Shown here piece after piece: positions 16,994 to 24,709 of a stretch of 64,000 nucleotides of DNA. A program made the translations under genes and the position numbers. The stretch is from the NCBI RefSeq assembly GCF_019049105.1, contig NZ_JAHQZR010000015.1, positions 62,001-126,000 on the forward strand, given 5' to 3'. Position 1 is the first letter of the stretch; each line of letters begins with the position of its first letter. This stretch comes from Leucobacter chinensis. GTDB lineage: Bacteria; Actinomycetota; Actinomycetes; Actinomycetales; Microbacteriaceae. The notes under the pieces are model-generated. The model did not search any database. It was not told the origin of the DNA and worked only from the letters and a program-made list of their open reading frames with translations.

Positions 16994-18160
16994 ATGAGTG
17001 ATCGGGTCATTGTTGTTGGTGCTGGCGCCTGGGGGCTTCCGGCCGCGCTCGCGCTGCAAGACCGGGGCTACTCGGTAACGCTCATTGAACGCTTCGTGCC
17101 CGGAAACGCATTTGCGTCGAATGCCGGCTCGACGAGGCTGTGGCGTCTAGCCGACACGCAGGTGTGGCGGGCTCGGTCCATTCTTGAGACCGTGCCCGCC
17201 ATGCAGCGGCTGAGTGAACGGGTAGGTGAGCCGCTTTTTTCGCGAACCGGTTTAGTATGGCGAGACGATGTTTCGCTTGACTCTGTGACCACGGCCTTAC
17301 GCGCGATCGAGGTGCCGCACACGAGGGTGCTGGCAGAAGACGTGGGGGAGGTTTTTCCCGGTCTAATTCCTGACGGCCGCGACGCCATATACCTCGATGA
17401 TGCCGGTGTGGTTTTTGCCGACGTGCTCCTCCGCGAGACGCTGCGCTGTTTTACCGCTGCGGGAGGCACCTTCTTGCCAGCCGCTCGGGTTACTGAGGTC
17501 ACTGCATCGGCGGGAATCGCCTCGGTGCTCATCGACGGCATGACAAGGGTGCAGGCAGATCAGCTTCTGCTCGCGGCCGGGCCAGGAACGAGAGAACTCT
17601 TGCACGGTCTCGGTCTTGAATTGCCGTTACAGCCATACCTTGAACAACTGGTCTATTTTGGTGATGCATCGCAGCAACCGCCGGCGCCAGGGCTGCCGGG
17701 GCTGGTCGATTGCCCGAGGGCAGATGCCCCCGGCATGTATGCCATGTCGAACGGGGCAAAGGGGTACAAAATCGGTATTGATCGACCTCTGCGTGCTCTT
17801 CATGGTGCGACGCTTGGTGATGACCTTGGTCGTGACCCCTCTGCTGAGCGCACAAGGGAGTCGGTCGAGCGTATGCGAGCAACGATTGCGACGGTTGCCC
17901 CGCGGGTGCTTGACGTGCAGGTATGTACTTGGACCGACTCTGGTGACGGAGATTTTATTGTCGGCCGAGTTTCGCCAGAGGTGGTGGTCGCGTGTGGCGA
18001 CTCGGGCGAGGGCTTTAAATATGCCGCGTTTATGGGCGAGTATCTCGCAGATCTGGTCGGGGGAGGGCAGGGCAACGCTGAATATCAAGAGCACTGGTCG
18101 CCAGAGCGTTTTTCTCACGGCGTGCCTCGTGCAGAGTATGGGGCTATTGGGCGTCATTAG
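16994..18160 (+). CDS. Monomeric sarcosine oxidase-like flavoenzyme
   Basis: A 388-residue DAO-family enzyme resembling monomeric sarcosine oxidase/N-methyltryptophan oxidase. The FAD site is VIVVGAGAWGLPAALALQDRG. The segment QVCTWTDSGDGDFIVG holds Cys 311, at the place of the cysteine that binds FAD covalently in sarcosine oxidase. It is followed by VVACGDSGEGFKYAAFMGEYLADL, the family's second FAD segment. The likely role is oxidative N-demethylation or deamination of a small amine. It ends the amine cluster; the next genes are ribosomal. The exact substrate is unknown. Confidence 0.8.
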   Translation: MSDRVIVVGAGAWGLPAALALQDRGYSVTLIERFVPGNAFASNAGSTRLWRLADTQVWRARSILETVPAMQRLSERVGEPLFSRTGLVWRDDVSLDSVTTALRAIEVPHTRVLAEDVGEVFPGLIPDGRDAIYLDDAGVVFADVLLRETLRCFTAAGGTFLPAARVTEVTASAGIASVLIDGMTRVQADQLLLAAGPGTRELLHGLGLELPLQPYLEQLVYFGDASQQPPAPGLPGLVDCPRADAPGMYAMSNGAKGYKIGIDRPLRALHGATLGDDLGRDPSAERTRESVERMRATIATVAPRVLDVQVCTWTDSGDGDFIVGRVSPEVVVACGDSGEGFKYAAFMGEYLADLVGGGQGNAEYQEHWSPERFSHGVPRAEYGAIGRH

Positions 18161-18235
18161 AAGCGCTGTTGAATCCGGGCGTGTTTTCCCGTAGTCTTGT
18201 TGATTGGCTGTGTAGCTTCCACCTGCACACGCCGT

Positions 18236-18257
18236 GTATGGGGCAACCGCCTCATAC
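18236..18257 (+). promoter_or_regulatory. Leader hairpin upstream of rpmB
   Basis: A 9-bp stem (GTATGGGGC with GCCTCATAC, one G-U pair) closes an AACC loop, 60 bases before rpmB. It could end the amine operon or regulate the ribosomal genes. No U-tract follows. Confidence 0.45.
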
Positions 18258-18317
18258 GCCGACAAGAGATCTTGGGTGAGGCCGGCAACGGTCTCACGGT
18301 ATTCAAGGAGAATCATT

Positions 18318-18554
18318 ATGGCAGCAGTGTGCCAGGTGACGGGAGCCACTCCAGGCTTCGGTCACAGCATTTCGCACTCGCACCGTCGCACCAAGCGCCG
18401 GTTCGATCCGAACATTCAGAAGAAGTCTTACTTCGTGCCCTCACTCGGCCGCAAGGTAACCCTTACCCTGTCAACTCGGGGTATCAAGGTTGTTGACGCA
18501 CGCGGTATCGAGGCTGTGGTTGCAGATCTGCAGAAGCGTGGGGTGAAGCTCTAA
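18318..18554 (+). CDS. rpmB: Ribosomal protein L28, zinc-free form
   Basis: A 78-residue L28: MAAVCQVTG, then [24 protein letters not shown] and a normal C-terminus. It has only one cysteine (Cys 5), lacking the CXXC pairs of zinc-binding L28, so it is a C- form. The start has AAGGAG seven bases upstream; an in-frame ATG at 18234 would add 28 unrelated residues. It heads rpmB-rpmG-rpsN with overlapping or near-touching genes. In mycobacteria and streptomycetes such C- sets are often Zur-repressed, but here they may simply be the housekeeping copies. Confidence 0.95.
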   Translation: MAAVCQVTGATPGFGHSISHSHRRTKRRFDPNIQKKSYFVPSLGRKVTLTLSTRGIKVVDARGIEAVVADLQKRGVKL

Positions 18555-18721
18555 TGGCTAAAGATAAAGACGTACGTCCGATTATTAAGCTGCGTTCGAC
18601 GGCAGGCACCGGGTTCACGTACGTGACCCGCAAGAACCGTCGCAACAACCCCGACCGCCTCGTGCTCAAGAAGTACGATCCGGTTATTCGCAAGCACGTT
18701 GAATTCCGAGAGGAGCGTTAA
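18554..18721 (+). CDS. rpmG: Ribosomal protein L33, zinc-free form
   Basis: A 55-residue L33 whose ATG shares a base with the rpmB stop (TAATG). The sequence [16 protein letters not shown] and [21 protein letters not shown] is standard L33, with no cysteine at all, hence the C- (zinc-free) form. It is a large-subunit protein near the E site. rpsN starts three bases after its stop, so the three genes are translated together. Confidence 0.95.
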   Translation: MAKDKDVRPIIKLRSTAGTGFTYVTRKNRRNNPDRLVLKKYDPVIRKHVEFREER

Positions 18722-18724
18722 TCC

Positions 18725-19030
18725 ATGGCGAAGAAAAGCATGATCGCTAAGAACAAGCAGCGCCAGGAAGTTGTTGCTCGCTACGCTGAGAAGCGCATCG
18801 AGCTCAAGAAAGCGCTCATCGATCCCAACGGAACCGACGAGAGCCGCGAGGCAGCTCGTCGTGGGCTCCAGAAGCTCCCCCGCAACGCGTCACCCGTACG
18901 CGTTCGCTCACGCGACGTCATCGACGGCCGCCCCCGTGGCGTGCTCACGAAGTACGGCATCAGCCGTGTTCGCTTCCGTGAGATGGCTCACCGTGGCGAG
19001 CTTCCCGGCATCACCAAGTCGAGCTGGTAA
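18725..19030 (+). CDS. rpsN: Ribosomal protein S14, long zinc-free form
   Basis: A 101-residue S14 of the long type without the CXXC...CXXC zinc site of the 61-residue form. It shows [17 protein letters not shown] at the N-terminus and [19 protein letters not shown] and [18 protein letters not shown] at the C-terminus. GAGGAG precedes the start. It is the last gene of the C- ribosomal set and is followed by a clear hairpin terminator. Whether another S14 exists in the genome cannot be judged here. Confidence 0.95.
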   Translation: MAKKSMIAKNKQRQEVVARYAEKRIELKKALIDPNGTDESREAARRGLQKLPRNASPVRVRSRDVIDGRPRGVLTKYGISRVRFREMAHRGELPGITKSSW

Positions 19031-19052
19031 CAGCGAGTCTGAGACTTCATTC

Positions 19053-19084
19053 AAGAGGCGGATCCCTTCGGGGCTCCGCCTCTT
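19053..19084 (+). terminator. Terminator after rpsN
   Basis: A perfect 10-bp stem (AAGAGGCGGA with its complement at 19075-19084) closes a 12-base loop and is followed by GTGTTTT. This is the best rho-independent terminator in the window. Confidence 0.85.
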
Positions 19085-19440
19085 GTGTTTTGAGCACTGC
19101 CGCGGGTGCGACCCGGTAATCGATGGCAGGGTTTCGACCGGTGGCTGAGCGGGCATCGTGACCACCCGGATCCGCGGCATAGTATAGCCATGGATCGCCT
19201 GAAAAGGGCCAAAATTCGGGCGATTCTCGGTGATCTCATGCGCGTGTGAAGGCATGTGACGCAGAAGGGCGTCAGTTTTTGCGAAAGGCCGAGATTTTTG
19301 GCGAAATGTGGCATGTTTCAGCGAAATCTGGTGTAGATTCGTAGCGATCACTTGATCAGCCTCGTCATGTGCGAGGGAAACCAAGAAGAAACGTTAGGGC
19401 CCAAGAAGGCAGAAATGTCGGGCCCTTGGAAGGACAGAAA
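19085..19440 (+). other. Intergenic region upstream of hup
   Basis: This 356-base spacer has no credible gene. It is richer in A/T than its surroundings near 19270-19345, where GCGAAA recurs three times. A candidate -10 box TAGATT lies at 19334-19339 without a good -35. In the leader, two GGGCCC blocks about 23 bases apart can pair into a short hairpin just before the hup ribosome site AAGGA. Promoter placement is tentative. Confidence 0.4.
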
Positions 19441-19719
19441 ATGTCACTGAACAAGACTGAGCTTGTCGCTAAGGTTGCTGCCGAGACCGGCCAGAGCCAG
19501 GCTACCGTTTCGAGCGTGCTCGACGGCGTCTTCGCTGCTATCTCAGAGACCGTCGCTGATGGCGGCAAGGTTTCGATCCCCGGCTGGCTCTCATTCGAGG
19601 CTGTAGCAACCGCTGCACGCACCGGCCACAACCCCCGTACCGGCGAGAGCATCCAGATTCCTGCTGGCAAGCGCGTCAAGGTATCGGTTGGCTCGAAGCT
19701 CAAGGCTTCGGTCAAGTAA
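19441..19719 (+). CDS. hup: DNA-binding protein HU
   Basis: A 92-residue HU/IHF-fold protein: MSLNKTELVAKVAAETG, the dimer core LDGVFAAISETVADGGKVSIPG, and the DNA-binding arm AARTGHNPRTGESIQIPAGK. It lacks the long Lys/Ala-rich tail of mycobacterial HupB, so it resembles the short HU of Streptomyces HupA. GGAAGGA lies six bases before the ATG; the longer upstream frame has no homology. It is a nucleoid architectural protein with its own promoter region and an elaborate hairpin downstream. Confidence 0.96.
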   Translation: MSLNKTELVAKVAAETGQSQATVSSVLDGVFAAISETVADGGKVSIPGWLSFEAVATAARTGHNPRTGESIQIPAGKRVKVSVGSKLKASVK

Positions 19720-19740
19720 CACCGCTTCCTTTCACGAAGC

Positions 19741-19829
19741 GCCCCTGGAATATTCTGAAGTGGGCTCCGCCCGCGGCCTCGAAGCCGCACATGCCGGAGA
19801 TCATTTCAGAATGTTCTGGGGGCTTTTGT
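19741..19829 (+). terminator. Long nested hairpin after hup
   Basis: The outer arms 19741-19761 and 19803-19823 pair over 21 bp with only G-U wobbles as exceptions. Inside are CTCCG/CGGAG (19765-19769 with 19795-19799) and GCGGC/GCCGC (19773-19777 with 19784-19788). TTTTGTG follows the outer helix. It is unusually large for a terminator and keeps pairing through G-U changes, which suggests RNA-level selection. Confidence 0.75.
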
Positions 19830-19888
19830 GCTTCTTGAGCCGGGCCGCCCCCAGAGCGTTTCAAGCAGCCTGGCAGTAGTCTGGAAGG

Positions 19889-21883
19889 GTGCCAAGAAGT
19901 CTTCGGGTATTTGCCCCAGCTACCCTCATCATCGTGAGCGTCATCGCCTGCTTCGTCGGAATGCAGGTGGGTGGCGCGGGCGCTCCACGCCCAATGCTCG
20001 ATCCGGGCGACGTGGTACGGTACGCGGTACCGCTCGCGCGCATGCTCGTGAACCTCTCGGGTGGCGTGCTCATTGGCTCGCTGCTGCTCGCCGTGTGGGC
20101 GCTCAAAGGTGAGGGCGCCGAACTGCGCGCCGTGCTCGATCTCGCGGCGGGAGCCGCGGCAACGCTGACAGCTGCATCGACCGCGGCCTTCGTGTTCATG
20201 TACCTCGACATGACCGGCCAGGACTTCTCGTTCGACGAGAGCTTTGGCGCAAGTCTCGCTCAGTTCGCTACCGAGATTGACCTTGGTAGGCTCTGGGTGC
20301 TCATGATGTTGCTCGGGGCCATTTCAACGGTGATGTGCTTTGCCGTTCAAGACCGCCGTTGGGTACTCGCGGCTTTCGTTGTCTCGGTGCTGACGCTCTT
20401 CCCGCTCGCGCAGCAGGGCCATGCACAGGGAGCCGCTGGTCACGCGCAGGCGGTCAACACACTCTTCATTCACATGCTCGGAGCAGCGGTGTGGATCGGC
20501 GGCCTGGTCGCCCTCATCGTCGTCTCGCGGGTGGTCGATCGGCAGCGCATTCAGATCATCACCGAGCGCTACTCGTTCCTGGCCCTCTTCGCCTTTATCG
20601 CGGTGGCCCTCTCGGGCATCGTGAGCGCAATGTTGCGCATCGGCACCATGGAAGACCTGTTTGGTACCGGCTACGGTCTGGTCGTCATGCTGAAGACGGG
20701 CGCCATCGTCGCCCTCGGAATTTTTGGCGCGGTGCACCGCCTCATCATGATTCCCAAGATTGGCGCGAGCGATCGCGGCATGCGCGCCTTCGGTCAGGTC
20801 GTTGTCGTTGAACTCGCGGTCATGGGCATCGCGTCGGGTCTTGCCGCGGCGCTCGGGCGCACGCAAACGCCGGTTCCCATCGAGGCGGCCTCAGAGTCTG
20901 GCGGCGCGATTGGGCCTGCTGAGTGGCTCACGGGCGATCCGCTGCCTCCCGAGCTCACACCGATGGGCTACATCACGGGCTGGAAGTTTGACCTGCTCTG
21001 GACCCTGGTTCCGCTCTTCGGCGCCGTGCTGTACCTCGCGGGCGTGTGGGTGCTGCGCAAGCGCGGCGACAAGTGGCCGGTGGGCCGCACGATCTCGTGG
21101 TTGCTTGGCCTCGCGGTGCTCTTTTACACCACGAACGGAGCGCTGAACCTCTACGAGCGCTACCTCTTTAGCGTGCACATGCTCGGGCACATGATGCTCA
21201 CGATGCTCATTCCGCTGCTGCTTGTGCTCGCTGGCCCGGTGACGCTGCTCTTGCGCGCGGTTCCGAAGCGCCACGACGGCTCGTGGGGTGCACGTGAGTG
21301 GGTCATGTGGGCCATTCACACGCCGTGGTCGAAGTTCATCACGAACCCGGTTGTCGCGGCCGTCATCTTTGCCGGTTCGCTCTGGGTGTTCTACTTCTCG
21401 CCGATTCTTGGCTGGGCGATGCGCGAGCACCTCGGCCACCAGTGGATGATCATTCACTTCTTGATTTCGGGCTACCTTTTCGCGCTCGCGATGGTCGGCA
21501 TCGACCCTGTTCCGTACCGCTCGAGCTACCCGATTCGCCTCGTGATTCTCTTTGCGACGATGGCCTCGCACGCTTTCTTCGGCGTGACGATCATGTCGAT
21601 GAACACGATGATGCTGCCCGAGTGGTTCGGTGCGATGGGTCGAACGTGGGGCCTGCCGCCACTCGAAGACCAATCGCAGGGCGGATCGATCGCCTGGGGC
21701 ATCGGTGAGCTGCCGACCCTCGCGCTTGCCGTTGCCGTCGCGATTCTGTGGATGCGTGACGATGATCGCGTGCAGAAGCGTAAGGACCGCGCCGCCGACC
21801 GTTCAGGCGAGGCCGAGCTCCTCGCCTACAACGAGATGCTGCAGAAGCAGGCTGCCCGCGACGAGAAGATCACGCGCCCGTAA
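19889..21883 (+). CDS. CopD-CtaG fusion: copper/cytochrome oxidase assembly membrane protein
   Basis: A 664-residue polytopic membrane protein. The N-terminal half (to about 330) has helices like the CopD copper-import family. The C-terminal half (about 345-640) matches the CtaG_caa3 family, with conserved SVHMLGHMMLTMLIPLLLVLAGP and WMIIHFLISGYLFALAMVGIDP. Such fusions are common in actinobacteria and are thought to deliver copper for cytochrome c oxidase. The GTG start has GGAAGG almost touching it, so the start could be slightly downstream. The C-terminal tail is charged and cytoplasmic. Confidence 0.87.
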   Translation: MPRSLRVFAPATLIIVSVIACFVGMQVGGAGAPRPMLDPGDVVRYAVPLARMLVNLSGGVLIGSLLLAVWALKGEGAELRAVLDLAAGAAATLTAASTAAFVFMYLDMTGQDFSFDESFGASLAQFATEIDLGRLWVLMMLLGAISTVMCFAVQDRRWVLAAFVVSVLTLFPLAQQGHAQGAAGHAQAVNTLFIHMLGAAVWIGGLVALIVVSRVVDRQRIQIITERYSFLALFAFIAVALSGIVSAMLRIGTMEDLFGTGYGLVVMLKTGAIVALGIFGAVHRLIMIPKIGASDRGMRAFGQVVVVELAVMGIASGLAAALGRTQTPVPIEAASESGGAIGPAEWLTGDPLPPELTPMGYITGWKFDLLWTLVPLFGAVLYLAGVWVLRKRGDKWPVGRTISWLLGLAVLFYTTNGALNLYERYLFSVHMLGHMMLTMLIPLLLVLAGPVTLLLRAVPKRHDGSWGAREWVMWAIHTPWSKFITNPVVAAVIFAGSLWVFYFSPILGWAMREHLGHQWMIIHFLISGYLFALAMVGIDPVPYRSSYPIRLVILFATMASHAFFGVTIMSMNTMMLPEWFGAMGRTWGLPPLEDQSQGGSIAWGIGELPTLALAVAVAILWMRDDDRVQKRKDRAADRSGEAELLAYNEMLQKQAARDEKITRP

Positions 21884-21892
21884 CGCGCGTCG

Positions 21893-23908
21893 TTACAGCG
21901 CCGCGGCGACCTCGGTGCCCTCGCGAATGGCTCGCTTGGCATCGAGCTCGCCAGCGAGCTTTGCGCCGCCGATGAGGTGGTAGCTGCGGCCGAGTGCGTC
22001 GAGTTCGTGGGCGAGGGTGATGACCGACTCTTGGCCGGTGCACAGCACGACGGTGTCGGCCTCGATGAGCTGCTGCTCGCCCTCGACCGTGACGCGAATG
22101 CCCTCGGCGACGATCTCGTCGTACTGAACGCCGACCATGGTGCGCACGCCGCGGCGTTGCATTTCGGCCCGGTGGATCCAGCCCGTGGTGAGGCCGAGGC
22201 CGGCCCCCGCCTTGGTCGCTTTGCGCTGCAGCATCGTCACGGCGCGGGCGCTCTCGACGGCCTGCGGCTTGCCGACCGCGCCTGGAACGGTTGGGTCTTC
22301 GGTGATGCCCCAGCTCTCGCGAAAGGCTGCCGCGTCGAGGGCGTGCGAGGGCCCCTTCTGGGTGAGGAACTCTGCGGTGTCGAAGCCGATGCCGCCCGCG
22401 CCGAGAATCACGACGCGTTCGCCGGCGGTGTGCTCGCCGCGCAGCACCTGGGCGTACGAGGCGACGTGGGGCAGGTCGACGCCGGGCAGCGCGGGAATGC
22501 GCGGTGAGACGCCGGTCGCGATGATGACCTCGTCGAAGTTCTCAAGGTCGTTCGTGGTCGCTTGCGCGCCGAGCTTGACGGTGACGCCGTGCCGGTCGAG
22601 CTCGCCGAGGAAGTAGCGAATGGTTTCGGTGAATTCTTCTTTCCCGGGAATGCGCATGGCCATGTCGAACTGGCCGCCAACCGAGTCACGTGCCTCGAAG
22701 AGGGTCACGGCGAAGCCTCGTGATGCCGCCGAGGTAGCCGCGGCCATGCCCGCGACACCGCCGCCAACGACGGCGACGCTGCGCTTCGTTCGAGTGGGCA
22801 AGAGCACGAGCTCGGTCTCACGACCCGCTCTCGGGTTCACGAGGCACGAGGCGACCTTGCCGGCAAAAATATGGTCGAGGCAGGCCTGGTTGCAGGCGAT
22901 GCAGGTGTTGATGCGGTCGCCCTCACCGCGGGTTGCCTTGCCAGCGAACTCGGGGTCGGCGAGCAGGGGCCTCGCGAGCGCGACGAGGTCGGCGCGGCCG
23001 GCGCTGAGAATCTCTTCGGCAACCTCGGGGGTGTTGATGCGGTTCGTCGCGACGACGGGAATCGTGGCGACCGAGTGCAGCGCCTCGGTGAAGTCAATGA
23101 AGGCTGCGCGCGGAACGCTCGTGGCGATCGTCGGAACGCGCGCCTCATGCCAGCCGATGCCGGTGACGAACATGTCGACGCCGAGCGGCTCGAGCTGCTG
23201 GGCGAGCTCGAGCGTCTCGCCAACGCTCATGCCGTGCGGCACGAGGTCGGCGACCGAGATACGGTACGAGAGCAGCGCATCTGGGCCGAGGGCCGAGCGC
23301 ACCTGCTCGGTGACGGCGAGAGCGAAGGCGCGCCGCTTCTCAGAGGTGCCGCCCCACTCGTCATCACGCTGGTTGGTCGCGGGCGAGCAAAACTCGTTGA
23401 TGAGGTAGCCCTCTGAGCCCATGACCTCGACACCGTCGTAGCCGGCCTCGAGCGCAAGCTTCGCCGCCTCGCCGAACGCGACGATGGTGCTCTCGATTTC
23501 TTCGGCCGTCATGGCGCGGGGTGAGAAGCAGTTGATGGGCGCCTGCAGCGCCGAGGGAGCAACGAGATCGGGGTGGGTCGAATAGCGCCCGCCGTGCAGG
23601 AGCTGCATGATGATGTGGCCGCCGGCCTCGTGCACCGCGTCGGTCACGAGCCGGTGCTTCTCGACGTCTTGCTCAGAGGTCATGGTGGCACCGCCCTGCG
23701 TCAGCGCACCCGCCTCATTGGGCCCGATGCCGCCCGTGACGATGAGAGAGGTACCGCCGCGCACGCGTTCGGCATAGAAAGCAGCCATGCGTTCGAATCC
23801 CTGCGGATGTTCTTCGAGGCCCAGGTGCATCGACCCCATGACCGTGCGGTTGGGCAGGGTGATATTGCCGATCGTAACCGGCGAACTGAGGTGTGGGTAG
23901 GCGCTCAT
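21893..23908 (-). CDS. fadH: 2,4-dienoyl-CoA reductase, FadH type
   Basis: A 671-residue three-cofactor enzyme. An FMN-binding TIM barrel of the old yellow enzyme family (1-330) is followed by a 4Fe-4S site with Cys 336, 339, 343 and 355 (CIACNQAC, then SC). After it comes an FAD/NADPH module with VAVVGGGVAGMAAATSAASRG and VVILGAGGIGFDTAEFL. Spacing and length match E. coli FadH, which removes double bonds during oxidation of unsaturated fatty acids. Related enzymes act on trimethylamine or other substrates, so the substrate is likely but not proven. It may use the same acyl-CoA oxidation electron flow as ETF at the window start. Confidence 0.88.
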   Translation of the reverse strand: MSAYPHLSSPVTIGNITLPNRTVMGSMHLGLEEHPQGFERMAAFYAERVRGGTSLIVTGGIGPNEAGALTQGGATMTSEQDVEKHRLVTDAVHEAGGHIIMQLLHGGRYSTHPDLVAPSALQAPINCFSPRAMTAEEIESTIVAFGEAAKLALEAGYDGVEVMGSEGYLINEFCSPATNQRDDEWGGTSEKRRAFALAVTEQVRSALGPDALLSYRISVADLVPHGMSVGETLELAQQLEPLGVDMFVTGIGWHEARVPTIATSVPRAAFIDFTEALHSVATIPVVATNRINTPEVAEEILSAGRADLVALARPLLADPEFAGKATRGEGDRINTCIACNQACLDHIFAGKVASCLVNPRAGRETELVLLPTRTKRSVAVVGGGVAGMAAATSAASRGFAVTLFEARDSVGGQFDMAMRIPGKEEFTETIRYFLGELDRHGVTVKLGAQATTNDLENFDEVIIATGVSPRIPALPGVDLPHVASYAQVLRGEHTAGERVVILGAGGIGFDTAEFLTQKGPSHALDAAAFRESWGITEDPTVPGAVGKPQAVESARAVTMLQRKATKAGAGLGLTTGWIHRAEMQRRGVRTMVGVQYDEIVAEGIRVTVEGEQQLIEADTVVLCTGQESVITLAHELDALGRSYHLIGGAKLAGELDAKRAIREGTEVAAAL

Positions 23909-23998
23909 GCGATGACCTCTCTGTCGGGGCTCTAGCTGAGCCGATCATAACAAGGGCCTACGACAAACCTCGATTCGTGTGGTGGGTATCGACAACCG

Positions 23999-24580
23999 CT
24001 AGGCTGATCCGCTCCACGCCGCTGGAATCAGCGTCCAGACGAGCTCTGCACCCTCTTCGTGTGCCCGCCAGGTGTGGGGCTCACGCCCGTTGAATGAGAG
24101 AGTGTCGCCCGCCTGCATCTCGACCTCGTGTGAGGCGAAGGTGACGGTGACCCGCCCCGTGACGACGTGCATCATTTCGAGCTCGCTTGAGATCGTGTAG
24201 AGGCGTTCACCGCCGTGGGCGTGTGGCTCGGCGGTTGAGCGGATCATCTGTGCGCGGTTTTCTTCGCGGCCCGAGATGAGGCGTTCGACCACGTTTTGCC
24301 CACCGAGGTTGATGAGGGGCGCGGTGTCGAGCTTTACGAGTGTCGTCTTCGTCTCGGTGAAGAGCTCGCCGACGGGCACCGAGAGCACCTGGCACAACTG
24401 CACGAGCGTCGTGATCGAGGGCGAGGTCGAGTCATTCTCGACGCGGCTGATGAAGCTCTTCGAAAGCCCGGTCGCGGTCGCGAGCTGCTCGATCGTCATG
24501 TGCTGGGCATTGCGTGCCGAGCGCAGTTTTGCGCCGATGCGAAGCTCGGTGTCGCTCGCGTGGGCGTGGATCGATCGCAT
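23999..24580 (-). CDS. HTH-cupin transcriptional regulator of the ureohydrolase operon
   Basis: A 193-residue XRE-cupin regulator: HTH at about 10-70 (IGAKLRSARNAQHMTIEQLATATGLSKSFISRVEND) and a cupin at about 110-190 (VTGRVTVTFASHEVEMQAGD, then FNGREPHTW). ATG 24580 is chosen because AGGAGG lies four bases upstream and a -10 box TAGAAT is just beyond; the longer open frame lacks any start signal. It diverges from the ureohydrolase gene, with a 12-bp palindrome between them, so it most likely controls that operon. It is a different lineage from the 10.6 kb regulator. Confidence 0.85.
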   Translation of the reverse strand: MRSIHAHASDTELRIGAKLRSARNAQHMTIEQLATATGLSKSFISRVENDSTSPSITTLVQLCQVLSVPVGELFTETKTTLVKLDTAPLINLGGQNVVERLISGREENRAQMIRSTAEPHAHGGERLYTISSELEMMHVVTGRVTVTFASHEVEMQAGDTLSFNGREPHTWRAHEEGAELVWTLIPAAWSGSA

Positions 24581-24639
24581 GCTTCCTCCTGGGTCTCCCC
24601 TTATTCTATGGGTCTTCTGCGCGGCTGACGTTGCGCGCA

Positions 24640-24670
24640 TTGCAAGGATGGTGTTTACTGTTAGGTAACA
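24640..24670 (+). promoter_or_regulatory. Promoter and palindromic operator before the ureohydrolase operon
   Basis: TTGCAA (24640) and TAGGTA (24662) are spaced 16 bases. The -10 lies within TGTTAGGTAACA (24659-24670), a palindrome of 5-bp arms with a GG centre. This is a plausible binding site for the divergent HTH-cupin regulator. Confidence 0.5.
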
Positions 24671-24709
24671 AAAGTTTCGTATTGAGAACTCTTGAAGAAA
24701 GGTGACACC

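Noticed and set aside
18161-18317. Zur operator before rpmB
   Set aside because: I looked for an A/T-rich palindrome of the TGAAAATNATTTTCA type and found only a short ACACGCCGTGT dyad and a hairpin, neither like known Zur boxes.
18234-18317. N-terminal extension of L28 from ATG 18234
   Set aside because: It would add 28 residues unlike any L28, cross the leader hairpin, and ignore the good AAGGAG site before 18318.
19091-19200. Possible tRNA or small RNA gene
   Set aside because: A GGTTTCGACC-like stretch resembles a T-arm, but no cloverleaf, anticodon arm or acceptor stem could be built.
20324-21673. Minus-strand frames opposite the CopD-CtaG gene
   Set aside because: Composition is Arg/His/Glu-rich, as expected from the antisense of hydrophobic codons; no ribosome site or motif.
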